DNA from: Amycolatopsis pretoriensis
Lineage (GTDB): Bacteria; Actinomycetota; Actinomycetes; Mycobacteriales; Pseudonocardiaceae
NCBI RefSeq assembly: GCF_900107925.1
Contig: NZ_FNUJ01000006.1
Location: forward strand, 310,001 to 374,000
Reading direction: 5' to 3'
DNA length: 64,000 nt
The notes beneath the pieces are model-generated. The model was not told the DNA's origin and ran no database searches. It saw nothing but the letters and a program-made list of their open reading frames with translations. The stretch's first letter is position 1. The number at the start of each line of letters is the position of its first letter. A program made the translations under genes and the position numbers. Positions 55,991 through 63,590 of this stretch are shown one piece after another.

Positions 55991-57097
55991 GTGACGAGTC
56001 GTGAACCGGAGTTTCCTGAATATATAAGGGAAAACTACCCGGCACAGGGTCGTCTCTTCGGTGACTTTCTGTGCGGGCTTTGGTCTACCGCGTGTGAAGC
56101 TCTCGAGGTTCCGGTGGAGCAGTCCGTCCGGACCACGCGGATGCTGCGCTCCCTGCTGCCGCCGTGGGCGCACGAACGGATCGGCACCACGCCGGCCCAG
56201 CCGTCCTATGTGGCGGACGACGGGTTCCCCGCCGAGATGTCGGTGAACTGGTCCGGGCCGAACCCGGAACTGCGGGTGCTCTTCGACGGGCTCGGGCACG
56301 ACGTCGCGCCGCCGCCGGAGAGCGGTTTCCGCAGGCTGCAAAGGGTGCACGAGACGTTCACCGTGCGCGGCGGCCGGCCCTCGCCCGCTCCCCTGTGGCA
56401 CTCGATCGCCTGGCGGCCGCCGTCGCGGATCGTCCACAAGACCTACTTCGGGCTCTACCCGTGGCCGCACGCGCACCGCGAGCTCGCGGTCGCCGAGGCG
56501 ATGGACCGGCTCGGCATGGCCCGCGCGTGGGACGACGCGCGCCGCCGGGTCGAAACCGTCGACGGTCACCGGGAAATCGAGTTCTTCGCGGTGGACCTGG
56601 CCGACGAGGCCGAGGCGCGGGTCAAGGTCTACTACCGCAACCACGACGCCGGCCTCGCCGAAGTCAACCGCGTCGCTTCGGTGGCGCTGAGCCACGACGC
56701 CGAAGACGCGCGCGTCGCGTACCAAACCCTGGCCGGCGACCGGGAAGACGCTGGTGAGGCGGCGTTGAGCTGCCTGGCGTTCCGGTCCGGACTGGACCGC
56801 GCGGCCGAGTCCACGACCTACCTGCGCCTGCCGGATCTCGCTGCCAGTGACGAAGAAGCGGTCGAACGGACCGCCGCGCTGCTGCACCGCGAAGGCGTCG
56901 ACCCCGGCCGGTTCCGCCTCCTCACCGCCGCGCTGGCGCCGGGACCACTGGCCCGGACGCGGATCCTCGAGCTGGTGAGCTACCGCACAGCGGGCCGCCG
57001 CGGCGACGTCACCACGTACTTCCGGTTCCCGGTGTACGACCGGTCGCCGGCGCCTGTTGATCTTGATTGGCGAGCCAGGAAAGATGATCTCCCGTAG
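55991..57097 (+). CDS. Tryptophan dimethylallyltransferase-like (ABBA) prenyltransferase
   Basis: A 368-residue soluble prenyltransferase of the DMATS (ABBA-barrel) family. EMSVNWSGPNPELRVLFDGLG carries the substrate-binding Glu typical of indole prenyltransferases; pyrophosphate-binding Lys/Tyr appear in VHKTYFGLYP, VKVYYRNHD and TTYFRFPVYDRSP. Bacterial relatives (CymD, TleC, LtxC, SCO7467 family) prenylate tryptophan or tryptophan-containing peptides. The N-terminal ~35 codons have lower GC than the rest, with AT-rich codons (CCTGAATATATAAGGG). GTG start; ribosome site weak. It is followed by the haem-oxygenase-like gene with 21 bp. Confidence 0.78.
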   Translation: MTSREPEFPEYIRENYPAQGRLFGDFLCGLWSTACEALEVPVEQSVRTTRMLRSLLPPWAHERIGTTPAQPSYVADDGFPAEMSVNWSGPNPELRVLFDGLGHDVAPPPESGFRRLQRVHETFTVRGGRPSPAPLWHSIAWRPPSRIVHKTYFGLYPWPHAHRELAVAEAMDRLGMARAWDDARRRVETVDGHREIEFFAVDLADEAEARVKVYYRNHDAGLAEVNRVASVALSHDAEDARVAYQTLAGDREDAGEAALSCLAFRSGLDRAAESTTYLRLPDLAASDEEAVERTAALLHREGVDPGRFRLLTAALAPGPLARTRILELVSYRTAGRRGDVTTYFRFPVYDRSPAPVDLDWRARKDDLP

Positions 57098-57118
57098 CAC
57101 CACGGTAAGGAGCCGATC

Positions 57119-57748
57119 GTGACCCAGCAGGACGTCGAGCGCGTGGCCCGGCACAACGAGCAGCGGCAGCGGGAGTACGAAGGGTCGGCCCTGATCCGGC
57201 TGCTGACCGACACCGGCACCAGCGACGACACCAAGAAGGCCGTGCTCACCTACCTGCAGCCGTGGTCGAACGCCTTCCAGCGGATGATCAGCGCCCGCGT
57301 CACGTTCGAGAGCGACCCGGAGCTGCGCGCACTCGCCCTGGAGCACCAGGAAGAGGAGATCGGGCACGACAAGATCCTCGCCCGCAGCCGCGCGGAGGAC
57401 CGCCAGCTGGTCTGGGACCCGGTGATCGAGGCGGGCGCGTCGTGGTTCGTCGACCAGTTCGGGATCCTGCCCGGCGTGCAGCGCGCGGTGCTGGCGCACC
57501 TGGCCCTCGAAGCGGGCAGCCTGGTGTTCAGCCAGGCGGGCACGCGGGCGTTCCCCCAGGACGAATACTTCGACCTGCACGACGAAGCCGACGTCGAGCA
57601 CCTCGAGATGGGCTACGAGCTGCTGCGCCGGCGCAGCGACTGGTCGGTGGACGACGTCGTCACGGTGCTCGACCGCGCGTGGCAGGTGATCGGCGTCGTC
57701 TCCGACCGCATCGCCGAGTGCGCCCGCCGCGATACGGTGGCCGCATGA
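57119..57748 (+). CDS. Haem-oxygenase-like putative diiron oxidase (HDO/TenA-like)
   Basis: A 209-residue helical protein. The probable metal ligands are in YLQPWSNAFQRMISARVTFE, LEHQEEEIGHDKIL and DEADVEHLEMGYELL (E-x2-H-x-type and D-E-x2-x-E-H arrangement). Members of the haem-oxygenase-like diiron oxidase group oxidise amino-acid-derived substrates or cleave carbon-carbon bonds in natural-product pathways. Placed directly behind a prenyltransferase, it may modify the prenylated indole product. GTG start with a good AAGGAG site; stop overlaps the next gene ATGA. Confidence 0.65.
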   Translation: MTQQDVERVARHNEQRQREYEGSALIRLLTDTGTSDDTKKAVLTYLQPWSNAFQRMISARVTFESDPELRALALEHQEEEIGHDKILARSRAEDRQLVWDPVIEAGASWFVDQFGILPGVQRAVLAHLALEAGSLVFSQAGTRAFPQDEYFDLHDEADVEHLEMGYELLRRRSDWSVDDVVTVLDRAWQVIGVVSDRIAECARRDTVAA

Positions 57749-58557
57749 CGAACCCCGAAGCGGCCGCTCGCGAAGTCGCCGCCGAAGCCGCCCGCGCGTA
57801 CCGGGAAGCCTTGGGAGAGCGCCTGATCGGCGCGTACCTGCTGGGCAGCCTGTCCTACGGCGGCTACGCCCCGGCGGCGAGCGACATCGACGTGGCGCTG
57901 GTCCTGACCGACGCCGAAGGGGTGTCGATCGCGGACACGACGACGGCGCTGCAGGAGCGGAGTCCGTTGCACCGCAAGCTTTCGGTGTTCTGGGCGTCGC
58001 TGCCGGCGTTGCGCGAAGGCCGCGACGACGGGCGGTTCCCGGCGCTGGACCGCCTGCAGCTGGCCGACCACGGTGTCGTCCTGCTGGGTTCGGACGTCCT
58101 GGCTGAGATCGCCCGCCCGGCGGCGCCGGAGCTGTTGCTGGAGAGCGCTTCCTTCGCGATCGCGGTCCTGGCGACCCCCGAGGTGACGGCGGAGTTCCGT
58201 TCGCCGCGCCGGCTCCTGGTGGACACGGTGTGGTTCACGAAGGCGGTGCTGTTCCCGGTCCGGTTCCTGTACTCGGGGACGTTGGCCACGGGCCGCGCGG
58301 CGAACAACGACGAGGCGATCGAGTGGTACCTGTCCCAGGCGGACGCCCCGGCGAAGTCGTTGGTGCGGCTGGCGTTGCGGGTCCGGGAGGGGCACCCGCT
58401 GGACGCGGACGAGCTGCGGCCGGAGCTGGCGGCGGGGCTGGTCCCGCTGTACCGGTACTACATCGAGGACCAGCTGCGGCGGCTGAAGGACACCGGTGCG
58501 CCGGAGGACCTGGTGTCCGCGTTCGCCGATTGGGACACGCGACTCGCAGCGGGCTAA
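57745..58557 (+). CDS. Aminoglycoside-nucleotidyltransferase-like protein (DUF4111-type)
   Basis: A 270-residue nucleotidyltransferase. GAYLLGSLSYGGYAPAASDIDVALVLTD has the GS-x10-D-x-D metal/nucleotide motif; the C-terminal helical part (YYIEDQLRRLKDTG, AEWDTRL-like end) resembles the ANT(3'')/DUF4111 domain. Such enzymes add AMP to aminoglycosides or other hydroxylated molecules. Translational coupling (ATGA) to the haem-oxygenase-like gene suggests an adenylylation of the pathway product or a self-resistance function. It overlaps the convergent LuxR gene by 4 bp. Confidence 0.75.
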   Translation: MTNPEAAAREVAAEAARAYREALGERLIGAYLLGSLSYGGYAPAASDIDVALVLTDAEGVSIADTTTALQERSPLHRKLSVFWASLPALREGRDDGRFPALDRLQLADHGVVLLGSDVLAEIARPAAPELLLESASFAIAVLATPEVTAEFRSPRRLLVDTVWFTKAVLFPVRFLYSGTLATGRAANNDEAIEWYLSQADAPAKSLVRLALRVREGHPLDADELRPELAAGLVPLYRYYIEDQLRRLKDTGAPEDLVSAFADWDTRLAAG

Positions 58558-60848
58558 AGCCGCGAGACGCGGGCCGCCCAGGCGGCGATCTGGCTGCGCG
58601 AGTCGAACCCCAGCTTGCGCAGGATCCGGTTCACGTGCCCCTCCGCCGTCCGCCGGGAAATCACCAGCTTGTCCGCGATCTCCTGGTTCGACCGGCCGTC
58701 CGCGATCAGCACCACGACCTCGCGCTCGCGGTCCGTCAACGGTGTCACCGTCGACGGGCCCGGCGCCGGGGACGGCGTCGCGTCCCCCAGGGCGTACGCG
58801 ATCGCTTCCTCCAGGCCGAATTCGCGGCCGCGCCGGAACGCCGCCGCGAACGAGCCCTCGCCCAGCGCGCGGCGGACCGCCGTCTCGCACTCCCCGTGCG
58901 GGGCGCCGAAGTACCTCGAGCCGAACATCGGGAAGCCGACCGCCTGCCAGATCGGCTGGGCCGACCCCAGCATCGTCGCCGCCGGTTCCCAGTGGCCACG
59001 GGCCGCTTCGTTCCACGCCAGGACCTCGATCGCCAGCACGATCCCCAGCAGGTCGTGGAACTTCCGCTTGACGCGCAGGCAATGCCGGCCGCGCTCGGCC
59101 GCGCGGGTGTGCTCGCCGCGGCCCAAAGCCACCAGCGCCTGGACGAAGATCGCGTACGCCTGGGCCCACTGCTCGCCGTGCGCGGTGCCGGTCTCGCACG
59201 CCTCTTCGCACAGCTCGCCCGCGCGGTCGAGGTCGCCCAGGAAGATCGACGCGACCGCCAGCTCGATGCCGGCCAGCATCACGTTGCTGTTGAGCTCGCC
59301 TAGCGCGCGGTACCGGGCCTGCGCCTCCTCGAAGAGCGCCTTCGCGTCGCCGACGTCGTCGCCCACCAGCAGGTTGCAGCCGAGCCGGTGCGTCGCGTAC
59401 GCCAGCGCGACGTCGTCGCCGGCCCGGCGCGCGTACGCGTGGCACTCCTCCAGCATCGCGATCGCGCCCGCGTTGTCGCCCTGCAGCGTCGCCACGTACC
59501 CGTTGACCCACAACGCTTTCGCCCGCAACTCGCCCGGTTCGGGCGACAGCGCGAGCGCGCGGTCGAGCCAGTGGCGGCCCTCGCCGAACACGCCGCAGCC
59601 CGCCCAGTAGTACCAAAGCGTCGAGGCGAGGCGGAGGCCGGTTTCGAGTTCGCCCGCCACCGTCAGGCTGTAGTCCAGCGCCGCCCGCAGGTTCGCGTGC
59701 TCCACCCGCGTCCGGCGGAAGACCTCCGCCTGCTCCGGCCCGAACCACGCCCGTTCGCCGCACACCGCGAGTTCGAGGTAGTGGTCCCGCATCGACCGCA
59801 GGGCTTCCGCCGCTTCGCCGGACTCGGTCAGCTTGGCCCGGCCGAACTGCCGCAACGGCTCCGGCAGCCGGAACCGTCCCGCTTCGCGGATCAGCACCGA
59901 CTTCTCCACCAGCCCGGCGAGCCCGGCCGCGACGTCCTCGCCCGCGCAGACGCGCTCGGCCGCCGGCAGGTCGAAGCCGCCGGCGAACACCGACGTCCGG
60001 GCCCACAGCCGCCGCTCGGCCGGGCTGCACAGCGCGAAGCTCCAGTCGACGGCCGCCAGCAGCGTCTGGTGCCGGGGCTCGCCGCCGCGTTTCACCGTCC
60101 CGGGCAACCGGAAGCAGTCGGCCAGCCCGGACTCCAGCTCCGCCAGCGTCAGCACGCGCAGCCGGACGGCCGCCAGCTCGATCGCCAGCGGGATGCCGGC
60201 CAGCAGGCGGCACACCTGCGCCACGCGCTCCTGGTTCTCCGCGGTGACGGCGAACCCGGGGTCGACGGCGGCCGCGCGTTCGGCGAACAGCGTCAGCGCC
60301 GGGTAGCGCAGCCAGGCGCCGTCGGCCAGCGGACGGCCGGGTTCGGGCAGCGGCAGCGGGGACACGGGCCAGAGGTGTTCGGCGGCCAGCGCGAGCCGCT
60401 CGCGGCTGGTCGCGAGCAGCCGCAGGCCCGGCGCGGCCCGCAGCAGGTCGTGCGCCAGGGTCGCGCACGCGTCGAGGACGTGTTCGCAGTTGTCCAGGAC
60501 GACCAGCAGCCGCCGCTCGCGCAGGTGCTCGGCGAGCACTTCCGCCGGCTTCCGGCCGGTTTCGTCGTGGACGCCCAGCGCCTCGAGCACGGTGTGCGCG
60601 ACCAGCGCCGGGTCCTGCAGCCCGGCGAGCTCGACCAGCCAGACGCCGTCGGGGAACGCGCGCGAGAGCCCGGCGGCCGTCTGGACGGCCAGGCGCGTCT
60701 TGCCGACCCCGCCGACCCCGGTCAGCGTGACCAGCCGCGCCCGCGTCAGCAGCTGCTTGACCTCGGAAACGTCCGATTTGCGTCCTACGAAGCTCGTGGT
60801 GTCGGCGGGCAGGTTGCCCTTCCCCCACGTCGTGCCGGCCTTGCCCAC
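58554..60848 (-). CDS. Large LuxR-type ATPase regulator (AAA/NB-ARC, TPR, HTH LuxR)
   Basis: A 764-residue regulator. SFVGRKSDVSEVKQLLTRARLVTLTGVGGVGKTRLAVQ supplies the Walker A motif and VVLDNCEHVL Walker B; a long TPR-like helical section (about 360-680) follows; the C-terminus is a LuxR HTH (LTDREREVVVLIADGRSNQEIADKLVISRRTAEGHVNRILRKLG, partial). It is of the LuxR-family ATPase type (AfsR/MalT relatives) that often acts as cluster-situated activator. Opposite to and overlapping with the NTase/prenyltransferase genes, it may regulate them. The GTG at 60848 is my start; TTG 60884 would add 12 residues. Confidence 0.85.
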   Translation of the reverse strand: MGKAGTTWGKGNLPADTTSFVGRKSDVSEVKQLLTRARLVTLTGVGGVGKTRLAVQTAAGLSRAFPDGVWLVELAGLQDPALVAHTVLEALGVHDETGRKPAEVLAEHLRERRLLVVLDNCEHVLDACATLAHDLLRAAPGLRLLATSRERLALAAEHLWPVSPLPLPEPGRPLADGAWLRYPALTLFAERAAAVDPGFAVTAENQERVAQVCRLLAGIPLAIELAAVRLRVLTLAELESGLADCFRLPGTVKRGGEPRHQTLLAAVDWSFALCSPAERRLWARTSVFAGGFDLPAAERVCAGEDVAAGLAGLVEKSVLIREAGRFRLPEPLRQFGRAKLTESGEAAEALRSMRDHYLELAVCGERAWFGPEQAEVFRRTRVEHANLRAALDYSLTVAGELETGLRLASTLWYYWAGCGVFGEGRHWLDRALALSPEPGELRAKALWVNGYVATLQGDNAGAIAMLEECHAYARRAGDDVALAYATHRLGCNLLVGDDVGDAKALFEEAQARYRALGELNSNVMLAGIELAVASIFLGDLDRAGELCEEACETGTAHGEQWAQAYAIFVQALVALGRGEHTRAAERGRHCLRVKRKFHDLLGIVLAIEVLAWNEAARGHWEPAATMLGSAQPIWQAVGFPMFGSRYFGAPHGECETAVRRALGEGSFAAAFRRGREFGLEEAIAYALGDATPSPAPGPSTVTPLTDREREVVVLIADGRSNQEIADKLVISRRTAEGHVNRILRKLGFDSRSQIAAWAARVSRL

Positions 60849-60918
60849 CCGAGCACCGTAAGGACGTCCGCGCGGGCCGGTCAATGCGAGCCCCTCGGAG
60901 GAAGCAACCTCGCGGGGG

Positions 60919-61374
60919 TCAGGCGTCCGGGATGCGGTAGAGCGTCGGCGTGTCGCCGCCGTGCATCGCGGCGAGGCTCGTGCGGCACGCCTGGCGGACC
61001 TCGCGGTTGGCCGCCGAGCCCGCCTGACCGCAGCGCGGGCAGAACAGGTGCACCGCGCCGGGCGGGGTCTCGTCGACGGCGACGTCGACCGGGCACTCGC
61101 AGCGGCGGCACCACCGGTGGCCGGTGACGACGAGGACGTGCAGCGGGTCGCCGACGCACTGGTGCGCCCAGCACCGGTGGACGTAGCAGGTGCTGCGCGT
61201 GTGCGGGCTGAGGCCGTGCTCCTCCGCGGTGTCCTCGGCGGCCAGGATCGCGGCCAGCCGGCGGTCGTCGAGGTCGGCGTAGCGGTCGCGCGGGCCCGAG
61301 CCGGCCGGTCGCGGCTCCGGGGCGCTCGCGGGGGGAACGACCCGGAGGAGGGGACGCGACCGGCCGTGCACCAT
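60919..61374 (-). CDS. Cysteine/histidine-rich conserved hypothetical protein
   Basis: A 151-residue protein with nine cysteines and several His. TRSTCYVHRCWAHQCVGDPLHV and TGHRWCRRCECPVDV, LFCPRCGQAGS suggest two zinc-ribbon or FeS-like sites (C-x5-C-x3-C and C-x2-C). No known domain is certain. The gene stands alone between the LuxR regulator and the sigma factor. Actinobacterial homologues are annotated hypothetical. Confidence 0.6.
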   Translation of the reverse strand: MVHGRSRPLLRVVPPASAPEPRPAGSGPRDRYADLDDRRLAAILAAEDTAEEHGLSPHTRSTCYVHRCWAHQCVGDPLHVLVVTGHRWCRRCECPVDVAVDETPPGAVHLFCPRCGQAGSAANREVRQACRTSLAAMHGGDTPTLYRIPDA

Positions 61375-61515
61375 GGGTTTTCCGACCTCCTGCGGTCATC
61401 GGGGGCCGGTCAAGCTTGCGCCGGGGCACGCGGCAGGCGCACCCGTACAAGTACCTGAACCCATACCTGTCCCGGCGGTCACGTGCCGCGCCCGCGGGAC
61501 TACTGTCCGGCGCCC

Positions 61516-62394
61516 TCACCGCAGGGTCAGTGGGGTCTCCGACTCGACGCGGGTCAGCTTCTCCGGGTTGCGCACGTAGTACAGCCCGGTGATCCGGCCG
61601 CCGTCGAGCCGGACCGCCATGACGCCGTCGAGCTCGCCGTCCAGGCGCAGCAGCAGCCCCGGGTTGCCGTTGACCACCGTCAAACCGCTGGTGAGCACCG
61701 CGTCCGTGCGGCCGATGCCGCCGGACATGAAGCGGACCACCTTGTCCGCGCCCGCGACCGGGCGCAGGGCCGCCTGCTTGACGCCGCCGCCGTCGCTGAG
61801 CAGGACGACGTCGGGGGCGAGCACGTCGAGCAGGCCCTGGAAGTCGCGGGTGGCCAGCGCGCGCTGGAACGACTCCAGCACCGCGCGGGTTTCGCGGGCG
61901 GACACCGTCTCTCGCGGACGGCGGGCGTCGACGTGCTTGCGCGCGCGGTGCGCGATCTGGCGGACCGCGGCCGGGGTCTTGCCGACGGCGGCGGCGATCT
62001 CGTCGTAGCCGAACTCGAACACCTCCCGCAGCACGAACACCGCACGCTCGGTCGGCGCCAGCGTCTCGAGCACCAGCATGAGCGCCATCGACACGCTCTC
62101 GGCCAGCTCGACGTCCTCGGCGACGTCCGGCGCGGTGAGCAGCGGCTCGGGCAGCCAGGGGCCGACGTAGGCCTCTTTGCGGCGCTTCATCGTGCGCAGC
62201 CGGTTGAGCGCCAGCCGCGTCGTGATGCGGACCAGGTAGGCGCGCTCGTCGCGGACCTCTCCCAGGTCGACGTCGGCCCACCGCAGCCAGGTTTCCTGCA
62301 GGACGTCCTCCGCGTCGGCCGCCGAGCCGAGCATCTCGTAGGCGACGGTGAAGAGCAGGTTCCGGTGGGCGACGAAGGTTTCGGTGGCGCTCAC
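61516..62394 (-). CDS. sigJ: ECF41-family sigma factor (SigJ-like)
   Basis: A 292-residue ECF41 sigma factor. Region 2 (HRNLLFTVAYEMLGSAADAEDVLQETWLRW) and region 4 (LAPTERAVFVLREVFEFGYDEIAAAVGKTPAAVRQIAHRARKHV) are complete; the linker has GPWLPEPL and the SnoaL-like C-terminal domain has SDGGG and the terminal YVRNPEKL motif, which are diagnostic of ECF41, where the C-terminus acts as built-in anti-sigma. It overlaps the DoxX gene (GTGA), typical of the ECF41 operon layout with a membrane/oxidoreductase partner. Confidence 0.92.
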   Translation of the reverse strand: MSATETFVAHRNLLFTVAYEMLGSAADAEDVLQETWLRWADVDLGEVRDERAYLVRITTRLALNRLRTMKRRKEAYVGPWLPEPLLTAPDVAEDVELAESVSMALMLVLETLAPTERAVFVLREVFEFGYDEIAAAVGKTPAAVRQIAHRARKHVDARRPRETVSARETRAVLESFQRALATRDFQGLLDVLAPDVVLLSDGGGVKQAALRPVAGADKVVRFMSGGIGRTDAVLTSGLTVVNGNPGLLLRLDGELDGVMAVRLDGGRITGLYYVRNPEKLTRVESETPLTLR

Positions 62395-62753
62395 GCGCGT
62401 CCCCAGGCGACGAAGGCCGCGAGGGCGAGGTAAGCCAGGTTCAGCGCGACGAACTTCGCCTCGCCGTGGCGCGCGTGCGTGATCATGGCCCCGATCATGA
62501 GCAGGACCCAGCAGGCGGCGGTCACCGGGACCAGGACGGGGGCGATCCCGAGCGCCGCGGGCAGGATCAGGCCGGCGGCGGCCAGCAGCTCGAGAACGCC
62601 GAGCGTCTTGACGAAGCCGTCGCCGCGTTCGCCGGTCCACGCGCCGCCCGGGTGGGCGGCGAGCCTGGCCCGGGGCACGAACGCCTTGCTGACGCCCCCG
62701 GTCAGGGCGACGACGGCGAGCAGCGCGGCGGCGATCCAGAGTGCGGTGTTCAT
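62391..62753 (-). CDS. DoxX-family membrane protein
   Basis: A 120-residue DoxX-like protein with four transmembrane helices. MNTALWIAAALLAVVALTGGVSKAF, VKTLGVLELLAAAGLILP and CWVLLMIGAMITHARHGE are typical. DoxX proteins are often encoded next to ECF41 sigma factors and may form a membrane redox complex. The ATG at 62753 has GGAGACCTC ahead; it overlaps the sigma gene by 4 bp (GTGA). Confidence 0.88.
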   Translation of the reverse strand: MNTALWIAAALLAVVALTGGVSKAFVPRARLAAHPGGAWTGERGDGFVKTLGVLELLAAAGLILPAALGIAPVLVPVTAACWVLLMIGAMITHARHGEAKFVALNLAYLALAAFVAWGRA

Positions 62754-62818
62754 GAGGTCTCCTTCGGTCGGCCTCAAGACACCGGGTGCCCGGTCGCTGT
62801 GACAGGGCATGACGGGGG

Positions 62819-63319
62819 TCACACGACCGGCTCGAGCAGCCGCCGCGGGGCGCTCATCGCGGCCGACACCGGATCGGGGTCCGCCGGCGGCCGGTACCCC
62901 GGGCCGGGCTCGATGCGGATCTCCGGCACCGGCACGGCCGCGCCGCACTCCTCGCACCGGCCGTCCGCGTCGAGCCGGCCGCCGTCCGCGTCGTGCCGGG
63001 TCGTGCGCTTTTCCCCGTCCGGGGAGTAGAACGCGTCACCCCAGCCCATCAGCGCGCGCACGACGGGCCAGAGCGCGACACCCTTTTCGGTGAGCCGGTA
63101 TTCGGCGTTTTCGCGGACGAGGACGTCCTCCTGCACGAGGGCCTTCAGCCGGCTGGTCAGGACGGCGCGCGGGATCCCGAGCTGGGCGGCGAAGTCCCCG
63201 AACCGGCGCACGCCGAAGAACGCGTCGCGGACGATCAGCAGCGTCCACCGCTCCCCGACGATCTCCAGCGAGCGCGCCAGGGAGCAGTTGCGGTCCGCGT
63301 AGGTGCTGGGGAGGGCCAT
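62819..63319 (-). CDS. HxlR-family transcriptional regulator
   Basis: A 166-residue HxlR regulator from ATG 63319. YADRNCSLARSLEIVGERWTLLIVRDAFFGVRRFGDFAAQLGIPRAVLTSRL (partial) has the conserved Cys and winged helix; the C-terminal ~55 residues contain CEECG, a Cys-x2-Cys motif perhaps binding a metal. It is divergent from the small gene at 63412 and the NmrA-like gene. Two operator-like repeats at 63339-63398 lie between. Probable repressor of those genes. Confidence 0.88.
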   Translation of the reverse strand: MALPSTYADRNCSLARSLEIVGERWTLLIVRDAFFGVRRFGDFAAQLGIPRAVLTSRLKALVQEDVLVRENAEYRLTEKGVALWPVVRALMGWGDAFYSPDGEKRTTRHDADGGRLDADGRCEECGAAVPVPEIRIEPGPGYRPPADPDPVSAAMSAPRRLLEPVV

Positions 63320-63338
63320 GGGAGCGAGTCTACACGTC

Positions 63339-63398
63339 GGCAGTTCGTTCATTGAACTACGCCGTGCTACGGTGCGGTAGTTCAGTGAACGAACTGCC
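63339..63398. promoter_or_regulatory. Pair of inverted operators for the HxlR regulator
   Basis: Positions 63339-63360 and 63377-63398 form 22-bp arms that are reverse complements with one mismatch. Inside each is AGTTC-N7-GAACT (AGTTCGTTCATTGAACT and AGTTCAGTGAACGAACT). The pair sits in the divergent promoter between the HxlR gene (start 63319) and the gene at 63412, and is the expected HxlR binding site for both. Confidence 0.75.
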
Positions 63399-63411
63399 AC
63401 CGGGAGGTCTC

Positions 63412-63573
63412 GTGTTCCAGTTCCTCGTCTCCTTCACGGTCCCGCCGGACCACCACGGCGCCACCGCCCACGCCGAAGGCCCGCACTTCGGCGCGTTCTT
63501 CGCCGAGGCCGCCGCTTACGCCGAGGGCCCGACGTGGCTCATGCGCGGCACCGTCGTCGGCGTTCCGGCCTGA
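63412..63573 (+). CDS. Small protein, muconolactone-isomerase/YCII-like
   Basis: A 53-residue protein with GTG start and GGGAGG site (7 bp). MFQFLVSFTVPPDHHGATAHAEGPHFGAFFAEAAAYAEGPTW (partial) resembles a short ferredoxin-like-fold monooxygenase or YCII piece, but is half the usual length, so it may be truncated. It is transcribed with the NmrA-like gene starting 17 bp later and probably under HxlR control. Confidence 0.6.
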   Translation: MFQFLVSFTVPPDHHGATAHAEGPHFGAFFAEAAAYAEGPTWLMRGTVVGVPA

Positions 63574-63590
63574 TCCCGCAAGGAGTTGCG

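Noticed and set aside
57613..60828. 1071-codon minus-strand frame overlapping the LuxR regulator
   Set aside because: It is a shifted frame of the LuxR/ATPase gene; only the other frame has Walker and HTH motifs.
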